A DNA stretch of 64,000 nt from Pseudo-nitzschia pungens (taxonomy: Eukaryota > Bacillariophyta > Bacillariophyceae > Bacillariales > Bacillariaceae), in assembly GCA_037355855.1 (NCBI GenBank), contig CM074759.1, forward strand, positions 1,550,001 through 1,614,000, in the 5' to 3' direction. The notes under the pieces were generated by a model that did no database searches, was not told where the DNA came from, and saw only the letters and a list, made by a program, of their open reading frames with translations. Positions 35,079 through 46,398 of the stretch are shown here, piece after piece. The position numbers and the translations under genes were made by a program. How positions within the stretch are numbered: position 1 is the stretch's first letter; every line of letters begins with the position of its first letter.

Positions 35079-37144
35079 CTAACTCATCATTCCGCCATCT
35101 TTCATTTCAAAGTTGCCGGAACTGTGAGATCTACCTTGGATAATCCCAGAATGCAGTCGGCCATCCATCGAAGTGGGTTCGGTACCAGGGTAACCCGTAG
35201 AATACCCTTTTCTTCCGCGGGGAAACCAAGCATATCTTCGTTTCTTGATTTCCCGATAAAGATAGCAGGCGTACATAAACATCCCAATGGTGGAAATGAT
35301 AGATATCGACAGGGCGTACACTTGCCACTGGGGCATCTTGCTGATGTTATTGATGGTGGGTATGTATGTTTTCCATCCTACTTCTTGCAATACAATCTCT
35401 CCGTACTCATCGTACGAATTTGTCAAGAGATTTTGAATAAAGTTACAAACGGTGGTTTCTTGCGACTCTTGGTTTGAAGACTGACGAAATATAGAATGCC
35501 ACGGTTAGTTTGATTCATTCGTGATTGCGCGGCGCAAACATATCATTTCCACGAACAGAACCAACTGCAGTCATCTGTTTTGATCAAAGATAGAACGAAT
35601 GAGTGAAAATCACTTACCGCATAGTCACCGTCATTGCCCATGTAGCGATTACACTTGGCGCTTTCACCATAAAGAGCGCCGCAAATGTCAGAAACAGCGT
35701 TGTAGTCATCATCGTTGTTTCCGGCATCTAACGTGTATCCATCCTGAATCGAAAAATCACAATGCGAACGCCAGACGAAATGTGAGGAAAAGATATGCAG
35801 CAAAACGCCGAACGGATGTTTACCAGTAGACGGATTGCTGAAACTTACCGATGCCAAACAGGAGATACAATTTCTGGAGTAATACGCGTCGAGACTGTTT
35901 TCATTGACCGCCATGTACGATGACATCTGGCTCAAGTCTGCCTTGTATTCATTGCAATATTCATCATTGAAGATACCCATACTGATGGTCTTTCCATCGC
36001 TGGCACAATGTGGGCCGAGATATCCAGCGCTGTTTCCAATGTTGAATTCGGCGCATTCAAAGTAGTCTTCTAGGTCGAAACCAAGGTTTGAGAAGTCCTG
36101 GCAGGCACTTTGATAGGTCGCGCAAACAGAATAGTATTTACAACCATCGTCCTGCTGTTGACCCTGATTTCCGTCGTCGTCATTCTGATTTCCATCGTCA
36201 TTGTTGTTGTTGTAGTTATTGTAATTATAATTGTTGTTGTAATTATAATTGTTGTTGTTGTTGTTGTAGTTGTTGTAATTGTTCCCGTTGTTGTTGTTGT
36301 TGTTGTTGTTGTTATAATTGTAGTAGTTGTTATTGTTTCCTCCGCCGTATCCATTGTTGTTTTGATTGTTGTAGTTATAACCACCACCTGCGGCATCATC
36401 CGCTGCCGCATAGTTGTAGTTATACCAGGCATCATCATTGAGTCGTCGACCACCGTTGTAGTTGCCGTCGTCGTTGTTGTAATTATAGTTGTAATTTGCT
36501 GCGTCGTCGTTGTTGTAATTTGCTGCGTCGTCGTTGTTGTAGTTAGCTCCGTCATCGTTGTTGTTCATGTTGGCCATGCATTCGTAGCAAGTCTCGCAAT
36601 ATTCCTGGTATTGCATAAAGAAGGTCTCTGCCATTGTCTGCATGTACGTTTCCATCGGAAGCAGATAGTCACCAAAATCCTCGAGGCAGCCGTATTGATT
36701 GTAGTTTGAGCAAGAGTCTCGCGGACAGAGACGAAGGACCACAAACTTGTTCATCTTTAGAACGGAATTGTTCCCATTTTTGTTGTTTTCGGCTGCGAGC
36801 TCGTCGCTCCAGGTTCGGATGTTCGAGCAACCAATGTATTTCAGGGCGTACTGGCTAAGGTCGATCGCGTAATCCTGGTATTCTTCCATCCTGCGGCGTC
36901 CCTCGGTGTTGAATTGTTGAGATCGCACGTATCCGGGATGCGATTTCGCGGGCACTGCCAATTGCTGGAGCCGGGAACGGAAAACTTCCTCGTTCTTCTT
37001 TTGCCCCATTGCCCGATCCATGGCCTGGACAAAGTCCTTTCGCAACGACGCCTTGTCATGGCTGGTGGATGCAACAGAGAACTTCGGAAGGCTTGCTGCT
37101 CCGAGGATGCACAGGAGTGTCCACAGTCTATAAATGTCTTTCAT
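35079..37144 (-). CDS. Cys-rich type I membrane protein with Asn/Tyr-rich linker (paralog B)
   Basis: Three exons, 37144-35849, 35743-35618 and 35480-35079, all junctions phase 0, giving 607 residues. Signal peptide 1-25. Conserved blocks parallel paralog A: YIGCSNI, RLCPRDSCSNY, YGCLEDFGDY, YCETCYEC, GPHCASDGKTISMGIF, NCISC, CGALYGESAKCN and CNFIQNLLTNSYDEYGEI. A transmembrane helix (VYALSISIISTIGMFMYACYLY) and a basic tail follow. Between the N-terminal and central Cys blocks lies a linker of about 140 residues built almost only of Asn, Tyr, Asp and Gly, with tandem NNDDAANY units. Paralog A has a Gln/Tyr/Asn-rich but unrelated linker at the same place. Intron positions differ between the two genes, so the duplication is not recent or introns have moved. 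Function unknown. Confidence 0.85.
36190..36560 (-). repeat. Asn/Tyr-coding low-complexity tract
   Basis: AAC/AAT/TAC trinucleotide-like repeat inside the first exon of paralog B, encoding Asn/Tyr-rich sequence with NNDDAANY tandem units at its N-terminal side. Length is likely polymorphic. Confidence 0.85.
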
Positions 37145-38432
37145 TGTCAGCTATTGCGTGTACTAGATATCGAGTGAGATGAATTAATAGGAGATGAAAC
37201 CGACGGTTGAGTGTGATGACAGTGGAAGTAACTTCGTTTTGTTGGGTCTGCAGTGTGGACAAGTTATCTGATCGGTCTGGACTGTTTTGCGGGTACGAGT
37301 ACGAGTACAGGTACGGTAGGGAATTCGTCTGCATTGCGAGCATCGTACCTGCTTCTTAGAGCTGTAATGCAGTAAGGTTTTTACGGTACCATACGGTACA
37401 GTAAATCTTACTATTTTTTTCAATTTCTCGGGATCGTTGTTCGTTGTGATGATCATTGGGGTGAGAATCATTATTTTCTTTAACTGCACTCACAAGTACG
37501 GTTGCAAAAAAAACAACCGTTGCGCATAGTATTATGGTCGCGCTTACCAACGATAGAGTCGGCAATCCCTAAGTTTTGGAAAGAAACCTGCATTTCACAA
37601 CGTTATCGAACTATTTCAAAAAAATTGAAGCAATAACTTTTGGTCACGTTTCTTAACGGCAAACATATCGATGATTGTGGATTGATTCATTCATTCATTG
37701 TTTGATTGAGATAGTTTAATGGGCGCGGATTATTTTGGACTTTCATCCATTTCGAACATACTGTTTTACTTCTACGAAGTGAAGTAACCTTAACCTTACT
37801 TCGTACTTCGTAAGTACGAGTAAGGCTTACGTACTCCTACGTTGTACCAGTAATCATACTTTACATACCTCACCGTAACCTTACTGGACAACATTACCGA
37901 GGACCAAACATACCGGTACTGGAATTGGTACGTACAAGGTACAAGTACCTTACGTATCTGTACGGTATGTACGGTATCTTTTGGACCAAGCTTTCTTATT
38001 GCACACAGCATGTACGAACTTCTCGCAGAGAGCAAAACATCCATTGTCAGAATAGAACAGTAACACAAGAAATACTTTGGATGTTATATCAAGGCACAAT
38101 CAAGACGAAAGATCAGATTCAGCTGGCACCATTGCGATAATAAAGGTCCTAAGATTACTACTATACTCCTCTTCAGTGAGTACATCTAGGTTTGGATTGC
38201 GTTCGTAAAGGTATTTCTTGAACAATACCTAGCTTTTCAGCGTCACAGCCATAATCATGAAACAAGTTATGGTGCTGACTCACAAATCCAACGAAACAGA
38301 AAATCTAGTAAACTGCAGGAGCTGTTTATCTTCGAGCTTTTTTCAATCCGAATCCTGAACTCTTTGCGAGAGTCAACCAACGAACTGTCCTTCGTGTGAA
38401 TTCAAAAGCTCGTGCAACCTAACAGAACCCGT
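37145..38432. other. Intergenic region with GTAC/TAACCTTAC cluster
   Basis: Between paralog B and ISPE. The part at 37,780-37,980 is dense in TAC/GTA words, including GTAACCTTAC at 37875-37884 and a partial copy of the ACTTCGTA palindrome at about 37795-37815. No gene supported. Confidence 0.55.
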
Positions 38433-39628
38433 CTATGACTTTTGGAACCATTGCCCCTTCTCTCTATCAATGAATTCGGAAAAGAAAACCTGAACGTCCT
38501 CCATTTTTCCAAACTCGTCCAGGAAGGCTTCGCGATCCTCGGGTTCTCCGACGCAGAATATGCTGGTCCCGCTTCCCGACATCATAACATGCTGAAACCC
38601 GGCAACTTTTTGCAACGATTCCTTGAGTTCTCCCAGTCTTGGCACGCACCGAAATGCGGGTGGTTCCAGATCGTTTACGTAGCAATCTTTGGAAACGTTT
38701 TCGACTCCCTCCGTGTCCAAGAAAGCAGGGAGCAACACATCATCCGGATCCATTTTGCTCAATTCATCGTAGTCTAGGGCTTTGAAGACGGATGGAGTTG
38801 ACAAACCAATATCCGGTTTCACAATGCATATTTTTGTTCCTGTTGGCAAAGGTGGATCGATCGGTGTCAAGATCTCCCCCCTTCCGGTGCAATAGGCGGT
38901 TCCCTGGCTGAGGAAGAACGTGATATCACTCCCCAAGGCACCCGACCATTCAATCATCTATAGGTCAATCAATCAATGAAATCGCGAAACAGTGCTACAC
39001 ATGAGAAAAAAATAAACAATCGTTCCACATTCGTACACCAATACAATGCAAAACAAGCTTCCGTGTCTATCGTCCCAAATCGGCTTACTTGTTCCAAAGA
39101 TGCCGGTCGTCCCATGAGCTCATTGGCACCCCACATGGCAGTAGCAGCATTGGCAGATCCACCTCCCAGACCAGCCTGGGCGGGAACCTGCTTGATCAAG
39201 TTGGTTTTGAAATACATCTTTACTCCGGTTTTTTCACGCATGAGATCCAGCGCCCTCAACACCAAGTTTGTCGAGTCGACCGGAACGCCTGGCATGTTGC
39301 AAGTAAACTGGTCGGATCCCTCTTCGTCTTCGGATGTTTCTTCCAGCGGCGTCAATTCGAGAGTGTCCCCAAAACCTATGGCCTGAAACAGACTGGCCAA
39401 ATCGTGAAAACCATCTTCTCGTTTCCGAATGATCCGAAGGAATAGATTGATTTTGCAAGGACTGAATAGCTCGAGCGTTGCAACGTCTTGTTGTGTCGAC
39501 GCCGACAACGACGATTGCCTGGCGAAGCGAGTGGAGTCTACAACTGCAAATCCTTGCACCACGGACGTGGCGGCGAAAATTCCAAAGTAGCAACACCAGA
39601 GAAAAAATGATAGAGATGCATTCGTCAT
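38433..39628 (-). CDS. ispE: 4-diphosphocytidyl-2-C-methyl-D-erythritol kinase (IspE), plastid
   Basis: Two exons, 39628-39089 and 38957-38433 (intron 131 bp, phase 0), giving 354 residues. IspE is the GHMP-family kinase that phosphorylates CDP-methylerythritol in the plastid MEP pathway to isoprenoid precursors for carotenoids and chlorophyll side chains. Visible: FSPCKINLFLRI with EDGFHDLASLFQAI (substrate-site region), the ATP-binding GHMP motif PAQAGLGGGSANAATA, LGSDITFFLSQGTAYCTGRGE, and the C-terminal glycine loop MMSGSGTSIFC. Residues 1-25 are a signal peptide ending VVQG before Phe-Ala, followed by a Ser/Arg-rich transit-like stretch. This is the diatom plastid bipartite signal. The start at the Met of MTNASLSFF is preferred because it places the signal peptide at the terminus. 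An in-frame Met 17 codons upstream exists. Confidence 0.92.
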
Positions 39629-40121
39629 TTTCTTATCCTGAAGGCTGATTCTTTGCGCCGCAATTTGCTTTTCTCTCAATCAGTTGAAATGGGTAAAAAT
39701 CTAAGGTCCGACACGACAGATCAGTCTCAGCTCCTCTACCAGATGGTCCGTGTTTTCCGAATGCCTACTTGTTTCGATGTATGAAATAATGAGTTCGCGA
39801 ATACTGTTACTCGTGACCATTGATACAACTCGAGGACTCTCGGAGGTCAAGATTGTCCACTTCGAGATGCCCTAAGTGTCAAAAGCCCGCTAATGGTAAC
39901 CTTACCCGTTTCCGTACTCGTTCTTTGTACTTGTAATCTTACTGTAAAGAGAAAACGACAATTTTTTTCTTCTGTCGTTCGCCGATCATCTCAAGTGTGA
40001 AAGGTGATGCGTTGGAAGGTGTTTCCATTGAAGTTGGATACATGATACAAAATAAAGGGGCATTATGTGGGGTGTGAATTTCCAGATTGGGGGATCACAC
40101 AGTGCACATGTCTGTGTACTC

Positions 40122-40139
40122 TACCGGTACGTACCGGTA
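40122..40139. repeat. Perfect 18-bp palindrome of TACCGGTA units
   Basis: TACCGGTACGTACCGGTA is its own reverse complement. A shorter tandem (TACCGGTACCGGTAC) follows about 60 bp later. Seen directly. Confidence 0.9.
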
Positions 40140-40339
40140 CATACTTAACGTAAGTTACTCGAAAGAAAAATTTCGTGCGAAAGCTAGAGAATCCATCCGC
40201 TACCGGTACCGGTACACCCATGTCGCCTTGACAGTAACTGAGTTACTTACCGGTTTCGTCTGACGTATCGAGTTGCTTGTGGACCAACCTTCCTAGCTAC
40301 ATGACCTGCAAATATGTATCACAAGAGTAGGTAGGTTAG

Positions 40340-40560
40340 GAAAATTTTTCTCAGACTGTCATTGTGAGTCTCGTAGTAGAAGACAGCGTTACTAGTAACA
40401 AACAGTCGTGTGCTCTGCAGAACAATGAAAATAGTAGTAGAGTCTGTACAGTAACCATGCTTGGTGATATTGCCTACTACTACATATCGTATTTGTTCAT
40501 TGTGTTCTACTTGATCCTTGCTATTCACTCTTTTCACTATGACACTACTATGCAGTTGTA
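40340..40560 (+). repeat. Dispersed degenerate repeat, copy 1
   Basis: Shares ordered blocks with 44830-45005: TTTCTCAGACTGYCATTGTSAGTC, ACAATGARAATAGTA, GCCTACTACT and TTCACTAYGRCACT in the same order and orientation. No terminal inverted repeats or target duplications found by eye. Confidence 0.7.
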
Positions 40561-41549
40561 GGCCAAAAGATCAATGTTATGATCCTAGTAAACTGCATTT
40601 GGACTTGCCTTGTCCAAAGAGTTCACAGACTAATATCCCCACCGGCAAAACATGATCAAAGCCAATACTCTCTTGCTGATCAGAATCCAAACTATCAACC
40701 ATTTTACACAGTGGTTAACAATGTTTCAAACTACCATACAAAATGATGTTCTGTGGTTCTTGTGCGGGTTGTGCTGCAGGATTTCCTTCTGAGATTTTTT
40801 ACCGATATTCTTAGTTATTTTTTTCGAATTTATTGTTTTTTTGTTTCAGTAAGGTTACGTAATGAAAAAAGTTCATATTTTCTCTTCAACGGTTGCGTTA
40901 CGTGCTAACTGTACAGTAAAATCTTAACCTGCGCAGCCACCCTGCGCAGCCCCCCTCCGATTGACGAAAAATGCTATGGAAAAGAGATGGCGCGGAACAC
41001 TGGCTGGCTGGTTTTGAAATTTTTGAATTGATGTTTTTTGATTGATTGAAAAATTTAGAAATCAATAGTGTTCCATTCAAGGTTCGGGGGTCGCCCGGGA
41101 CCCGCGAAGAGCACGAGAATGAAGAATCTCTCTTTGTTCTGCGATCCTCGAAATCCGTTTGGTTTTGGAAACAATGTGGGGTTGGATCGAAGATCGAACC
41201 AATCACAAACTGTGAACGTTGCGCATGGGTTCTCTATCATGCGCGGAAACGGACTAAAATAATGCTTTTATGAACCGGTGACGTACGTGCTCGTGATTGA
41301 GCACCGCACAAACTAATGAAAAAAAAACCGCGCTTTTCAACGTGTAGTACACCCATACGTCAGAAACTCGTTGTGCTCTTGATTTCAAAACACTTTTGAA
41401 TTGAATCTATCCTGAACAGAGAAGGGGACTGCCAAGAAGCCAAGCTTTGCACGTTCATAGGGTTCCGTTTCGGATGACAAGGATTGAAAACCCATCCATA
41501 ATTTCATATCACCAAACATTCCTCTATCGTCTCAAACTATAATAGCAAA

Positions 41550-42194
41550 ATGAAGATCGTTCTTTCCAGCACTGTTTTGGCCTCCGTCTTGGCCCCTGCC
41601 TTTTCCTTCAGCTATTTGGATACCCTCGGAGGAGGTGCCGCCCCTGTTGCGTACTCCCCTCCTGCCGCTGCCGCCCCTAGCAACGGAGCTTCGTACCTCG
41701 ATGCTCTCAACGCCCCTGCTCCCGTTGCCCCTGCCCCCGAGCCCGTCGTTGAAGCTGCTCCTGCCGCTCCTTACGTTCCTGCCGCCACTGCCCCAGTTGC
41801 CCCTGCCGCTAACTACCACGACTCCCTCAACACCGGTGTGGCAATTGGTGGACCCGGCCTCATGACACACGTCGACACTCTCAACACAGGAGTTTCCTCT
41901 CTTGGAGGACCCGGTATGCACTCTTACACCGGATCCCTCGCTACCACCAGTGCTGTTGCTGGAGGAGCCGGAATCACCAGCTACACCGATGCCCTCAGCC
42001 CAAGCACCGGAGCCGCCGCCAGCTACAACCCATACGCATCCGCTGCTGCTCCCGCTGCCTTCGCCGGTGAGACCTCCGCCGACGGCGTTTCTTTCACTCT
42101 CGAAACTGGCGATATTTCCGGACTCGTGCAAGACCTTCAAGCCGGAGGAACCCTCCGATTGACCGGATCCATCGACAGCATCTCCTACAACTAA
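41550..42194 (+). CDS. Ala/Pro-rich secreted or plastid protein with periodic SYxDxL repeats
   Basis: 214 residues, single exon. A signal peptide (1-19, ending APAFS) is followed directly by Phe. The mature part contains SYLDTL (21-26), SYLDAL (48-53), NYHDSL (88-93), THVDTL (106-111), SYTGSL (125-130) and SYTDAL (144-149). The last four are spaced 18-19 residues apart inside a gly-rich repeat (NTGVAIGGPGLMT-like). The first three are separated by Ala/Pro-rich, probably disordered linkers. The C-terminal about 40 residues (GVSFTLETGDISGLV and onward) form a non-repetitive cap. Codons are almost all C-ending, unlike the neighbours, suggesting very high expression. The +1 Phe suggests the plastid, but no basic transit stretch follows, so secretion is also possible. 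Function not recognised. Confidence 0.85.
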   Translation: MKIVLSSTVLASVLAPAFSFSYLDTLGGGAAPVAYSPPAAAAPSNGASYLDALNAPAPVAPAPEPVVEAAPAAPYVPAATAPVAPAANYHDSLNTGVAIGGPGLMTHVDTLNTGVSSLGGPGMHSYTGSLATTSAVAGGAGITSYTDALSPSTGAAASYNPYASAAAPAAFAGETSADGVSFTLETGDISGLVQDLQAGGTLRLTGSIDSISYN

Positions 42195-43164
42195 GGACGC
42201 TGTAACAAGCAGGGAATGAAACCGTTCGTTCGTCAATGTGCTAAAAATTGAACAAGACGATGTGCGCCAGAGGTACCGTTCACGGTTGCTTTCGAAAGCA
42301 ACCGTTGCTGGTAATAGAACCAATGTCGAAGTCTCTCGCCCGCGACTCATGTAGAGCTCCTATGTTCCTTAATGTAAGAACTATAGTAACGACATTAGAA
42401 ATTATCCATCTTTCATCTTCCTCTAGCAGTTGTTTGGCCTTGCCTTGAGTTGCTTGTGTCGCATGAGAGCCAACAGCTCTGCAAAGAACGAATTAAGAAT
42501 CAATGCACGTGCCGGTCATCACAGTCATAATATTTTGCGAGGAATGCACCGACCGAAATGACAAACTACTACAGTACTTCGTAATTGCTATGCTTCGTTC
42601 GGTAGGGTTACCCAATGTCCCTGTAGACAACAAGACTCGATCCCGGAAAGTTGCAATGCTTTTCCACCCAAACTTTCGGTGCAATCTGCAGAAGTAGTGT
42701 CGAAACGCTCCCCACCAGTCTGCGACAATGCCTACCATAATTGCTGAGGAGCCTACAGAGTTTCCGGAAGTTATTAGTTCCAAATTTAATTTATCCGATT
42801 GTTTTTGCATTAGAAATTGAATCGCATCATATCGCATCGCACTGCACCACAGCGCATCACACCGAACCCTATTGAAGAAACTCAACAGTTGTTACGAGTG
42901 GTAACAATGGTGTGCAGATTCCCTACGATAAATAATAGAGAGAAAATGTTGCGGCATGGCAAGTGCCGAGCGACGATGCCGATTCGACGCAATTCTCTCT
43001 GTAATGTTCCAACCGAGATGCGGACCCGCGTCGCAAAGCAGTGCAACAGAACGCGGATACGGGACACGACACTCGACCGCACCGGCACGGTTCTGTTGTA
43101 TTCTGGGTGGTTTCGACTTGGCTTGACTCGAATCTGCGCACTCCGCGACTGCTGCGGCACGTGG
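42195..43164. other. Intergenic region, nothing recognised
   Basis: Between two convergent genes. It contains a short CGCATC/CACCGC degenerate tandem around 42825-42870. Short open frames lack recognisable domains. Confidence 0.55.
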
Positions 43165-44195
43165 CTAGAATCCAAGGCCGGCCAGCCACGTTTTTACCTC
43201 CAAGACGCGATTGCCCTTGACTTCGATGGTTCCGCCGGTGCGGATGCGAATCTCGTCTTCCTTGGGATTGTTGGGGATCGGAATTTGCAGGGCTGCTCTC
43301 AGTTCGTTCAAGAACAGGACCCGATCGCCCGAGACCTTTTTGATCCGTGTAGTGACCCGGGCACCATCCTTTCTGTAGTTGATCGGTTGGTTGGTTCGTC
43401 GATTGATCGAGAAAAAAAAAAGAACAAGCAAAAGCCAAACGGCACCACAAACGGAAAAACAAGACGGTGGTTGGGATGAGATTCGCGGGAGAGGGGAATG
43501 TTTCTTCTCGTGTTTCCTACTAACAGTCCAGCAGCAATCACCGCACCAAAACCAACAAAGCAGAGGTTCAACAATACAAAGTGCAAAAGCCAAGGAACGG
43601 AACGGAACAAAACAGACTGCCGTTGTTGCGTGCGCACGGGCTCGTTCGATGTGCACACAACAGCAACGACCGACAAGGAAGTCGATTCGACTCACCGAAA
43701 CTCCGAATACACCGGCAGAAAGCCCACCGCATCGTTGGGTTTGTTCTTGGTCCGAGCGATCCGAAAGGGGTACTCCGGGAGTTCGGCGTCGTCCGGGAGG
43801 GGCGGATTCCACCCGTTCTTGAGTATCTTGGGTTCCGAAACAATGGGCGAAAGAGTCGGTTCCGGAACGACTCCGTTGTCGTCGTCGGCGGCGTCAGTGT
43901 CGACGAGTTCGGCACGCTCCCGTTTCTCCCGGAGGGCGATGCGGCGCTTGGCGGGATTTTGTTTGAAGAGTCTCTTGATCTGTGTCGAGGAGTGCTTGGA
44001 TCGAGTGGTGATATAGTTGTGGTTTGTGTTTGCGTTTGTGTTTGCGTTTGAAGGATTCGGATTCCATGTTGCCGTCGTCGCTGTTGCTGTTGCCGTTGCC
44101 GGCGAGGGTCGCAGCAAGGACTGCCGTGTCAGTTGGCAGGTCGGAGCAGAGATCAGTCGGGAAGACGAGTGTCGGATCAGATTCATGTACACCAT
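43165..44195 (-). CDS. mL49: Mitochondrial large-subunit ribosomal protein mL49 (Img2)
   Basis: Two exons, 44195-43696 and 43372-43165 (intron 323 bp, phase 2; junction EFR/KDGARV), giving 235 residues from the chosen Met. The C-terminal half matches the mL49/Img2 domain: YPFRIARTKNK, LPVYSEFRKDGARVTTRIKKVSGD, LNELRAAL, then IRTGGTIEVKGNRVLEVKTWLAGLGF, ending in the family's usual WL-GxGF. This protein is part of the mitochondrial ribosome large subunit. The N-terminus (MNLIRHSSSRLISAP and onward) is basic, Ser/Thr-rich and free of acidic residues, as expected for a mitochondrial presequence, followed by an Ala/Thr/Asn low-complexity stretch. An upstream in-frame Met at 44327 exists but the intervening sequence looks like leader. 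Met at 44186 is an alternative start. Confidence 0.85.
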
Positions 44196-44491
44196 TCTAT
44201 TGAACCGTAGATGAATTACTTGAGTTGTATTGTACAATTTCAAATCAGGGCAAGTGTTTCTTTCGATTCTAGTAGATTGTTTTTGATTGCAATTGATGTT
44301 GGTTAAGCTGATTCTTTGGAGGTACAAGTGCCGAGTAAGGTTACCTTACCGTAACTGTTGCGCTGTCTCTTTCTTGCGGTCTCCAGATGATTGATTCGCT
44401 ATTGATGTGGGGTTCAGGGTTGTTGTCGTGCAGGGTACTAGGTACAGTATTGTTGCTTCTTAAGGTTTGAGGTTTTTTTTTTTTCGGGAGA

Positions 44492-44499
<8 letters not shown>

Positions 44500-44523
<24 letters not shown>
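44500..44523. repeat. (GA)n microsatellite
   Basis: About twelve GA dinucleotides in a row. Seen directly. Confidence 0.9.
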
Positions 44524-44829
44524 GTTGGTTTGGAACGGCGACGACGTGAAAAAAATTAAAAAAAAATACTTCGTACTTAGTAATGAATCTGCTACCGTAC
44601 CGTACAAGTAATCTTACGCCCAATTCCCGGGCGCCTTCTCGTCTGGCCAGCAACTACGTGTTGGGACCTGCGGTCCTATGTATAGGTATACTAACTATAA
44701 GACATAGGTTGGCGGGCTAACAAAGCTGCTAGAGAGAAAGTGTGATCGCATATGCAATTGCATGATGTAGCAGGGCTTTAGTCCCATGCTAGAAGCAGTT
44801 GCAAAGGTGCATCGCAAGGGTGGGAAAGG

Positions 44830-45005
44830 TGGGAAAATGTTTCTCAGACTGCCATTGTCAGTCATTCACGCAGATAGTAGGAAAACAATGAGAATAGTAT
44901 CCGTACCAAATACCCCTGCTCAGCAACCCTGCCTACTACTCTACATTCTACTGTACCTGCTCATTCCTCACTGTTCAGCTCTGTTCACTACGGCACTGGA
45001 CAATG
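44830..45005 (+). repeat. Dispersed degenerate repeat, copy 2
   Basis: Same block order as the element at 40340-40560 (see that entry). The two copies lie about 4.5 kb apart in the same orientation, each upstream of a plus-strand gene. Confidence 0.7.
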
Positions 45006-45739
45006 GTAGTATTGGGTCAATAGTACGGATCATATGATCATATATTGCCTTTCGCACTTTCCTTGCCCTAAGAAAACTACACGTAGCTCTGTCTACTTTC
45101 AACTTGTGCCAGTATTCAATTCCCCTCCTCCCCAAAACATCCCCCAAAATACAATTCTCAGTAATGACATCATGCGACTGTTCACGATGTGACCAACCAG
45201 CCAGCTCTTCCCGGGAACTATTATGAGGTTAAGTTACGTGTACAACAGGATTCCTTGCGGATACGACGTATCATTGCGATCGAGTTCTGAAACATAACGT
45301 AGTACGGTGGTACGTAACCTTACTCAGTACAAATACCAACCTACAGGTTGGAGAGAGTAACGTACGACTACGCAGGAGCTTGTACCAGGTAAGTTAGCTC
45401 TACCATACCAAAGCCGAGAAAAAGAAGCTTGGAGTCAATCGATCGACATCAATGAGAAAAGCTCAGGTTGTAAGTAAGCCTTACGATGGCATGTTGGGAT
45501 GTGCGATAACCGACTGACTTTTTCTCTCTCATCTCATGATCTACCATACCGTACTGAATACCCCAAACGCAAAAGACCGAATGCATACAGCTACTACCTA
45601 CACGTACCCTTTCTTGCCCGGATCTTTCTTTTGTCCAACGCATTCTACCCTTCCACGCCGACCCATTGACTGACCGATAGACCGATTGTTGATTGTTGAT
45701 TGATTGACCTTTTCATTCATTCCATCCATTGCAATTGCG

Positions 45740-46345
45740 ATGTACCATCAGCATCATCACGAGACCCAACAAACCCAGCAGCCGCAGCAGCAACCACTCC
45801 ATCAGCAACACATTCATCAACATCAACATCAACATCCACACCAATATCAGCAACAACCACAAAATCATCATCACCACAAAAATCATGGAGACACAATGAA
45901 CGCCGGCGGAGGAGGATCCACAACTACTCCTGCTTCTGCGTCTGCGTCTGCTTCTGCTTCGTCCGCCTCCCACCTCGACCATGCCCTCCTCGAGAGCCTG
46001 TTTTACAACGAGATGGTCCTGCTCGAGAATTCCGCCAGGGAGCACGCAGCATCTTCGTCGGCGTCTTGCCTGCCGACCGAGCACGACACTCCCTACACGA
46101 TACTGGAAAAAGAAATACTGAGAGATTTTGGCGTGGGTGGTGGACCGACCCTCCTGCCTCCGACCGCCACTCCTGCCGCTGCCAATGTCGCAGCGAATCC
46201 TCATTCCCTGGGATCGGCTCCCGCAACCTCCGCTCCGATGGTTTACGCCAGCAATCATTCGCCCTTGCAACAACGAACCAATAATCCTGCCACCAATTCC
46301 GAGTACTCGACGGCAATGTTGCCACCGGCGGTTTCGCCACAGGAT

Positions 46346-46398
<53 letters not shown>

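Larger units (their letters stand above)
39629..41549. other. Divergent intergenic region with palindromes and a dispersed repeat
   Basis: 1.9 kb between ISPE and the Ala/Pro-rich gene. It holds GTAACCTTAC at 39896-39905, GTAAGGTTAC at 40849-40858, a perfect palindrome at 40122-40139 and one copy of a dispersed repeat at about 40340-40560. No gene supported. Confidence 0.55.
44196..45739. other. Divergent intergenic region (mL49 / bZIP-like)
   Basis: 1.5 kb between divergent genes. It includes GTAAGGTTAC at 44335-44344, a GA microsatellite, the second copy of the dispersed repeat and GTAACCTTAC at 45314-45323. No gene supported. Confidence 0.55.

Noticed and set aside
36110..36709. Plus-strand frame of 199 codons, almost all Val/Ile
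   Set aside because: Reverse complement of the Asn/Tyr repeat. The apparent membrane protein is a repeat artefact.
41532..42350. Minus-strand Gly/Ser-rich frame of 272 codons
   Set aside because: Antisense shadow of the strongly codon-biased Ala/Pro repeat gene. The sense strand has a signal peptide and periodic motifs.
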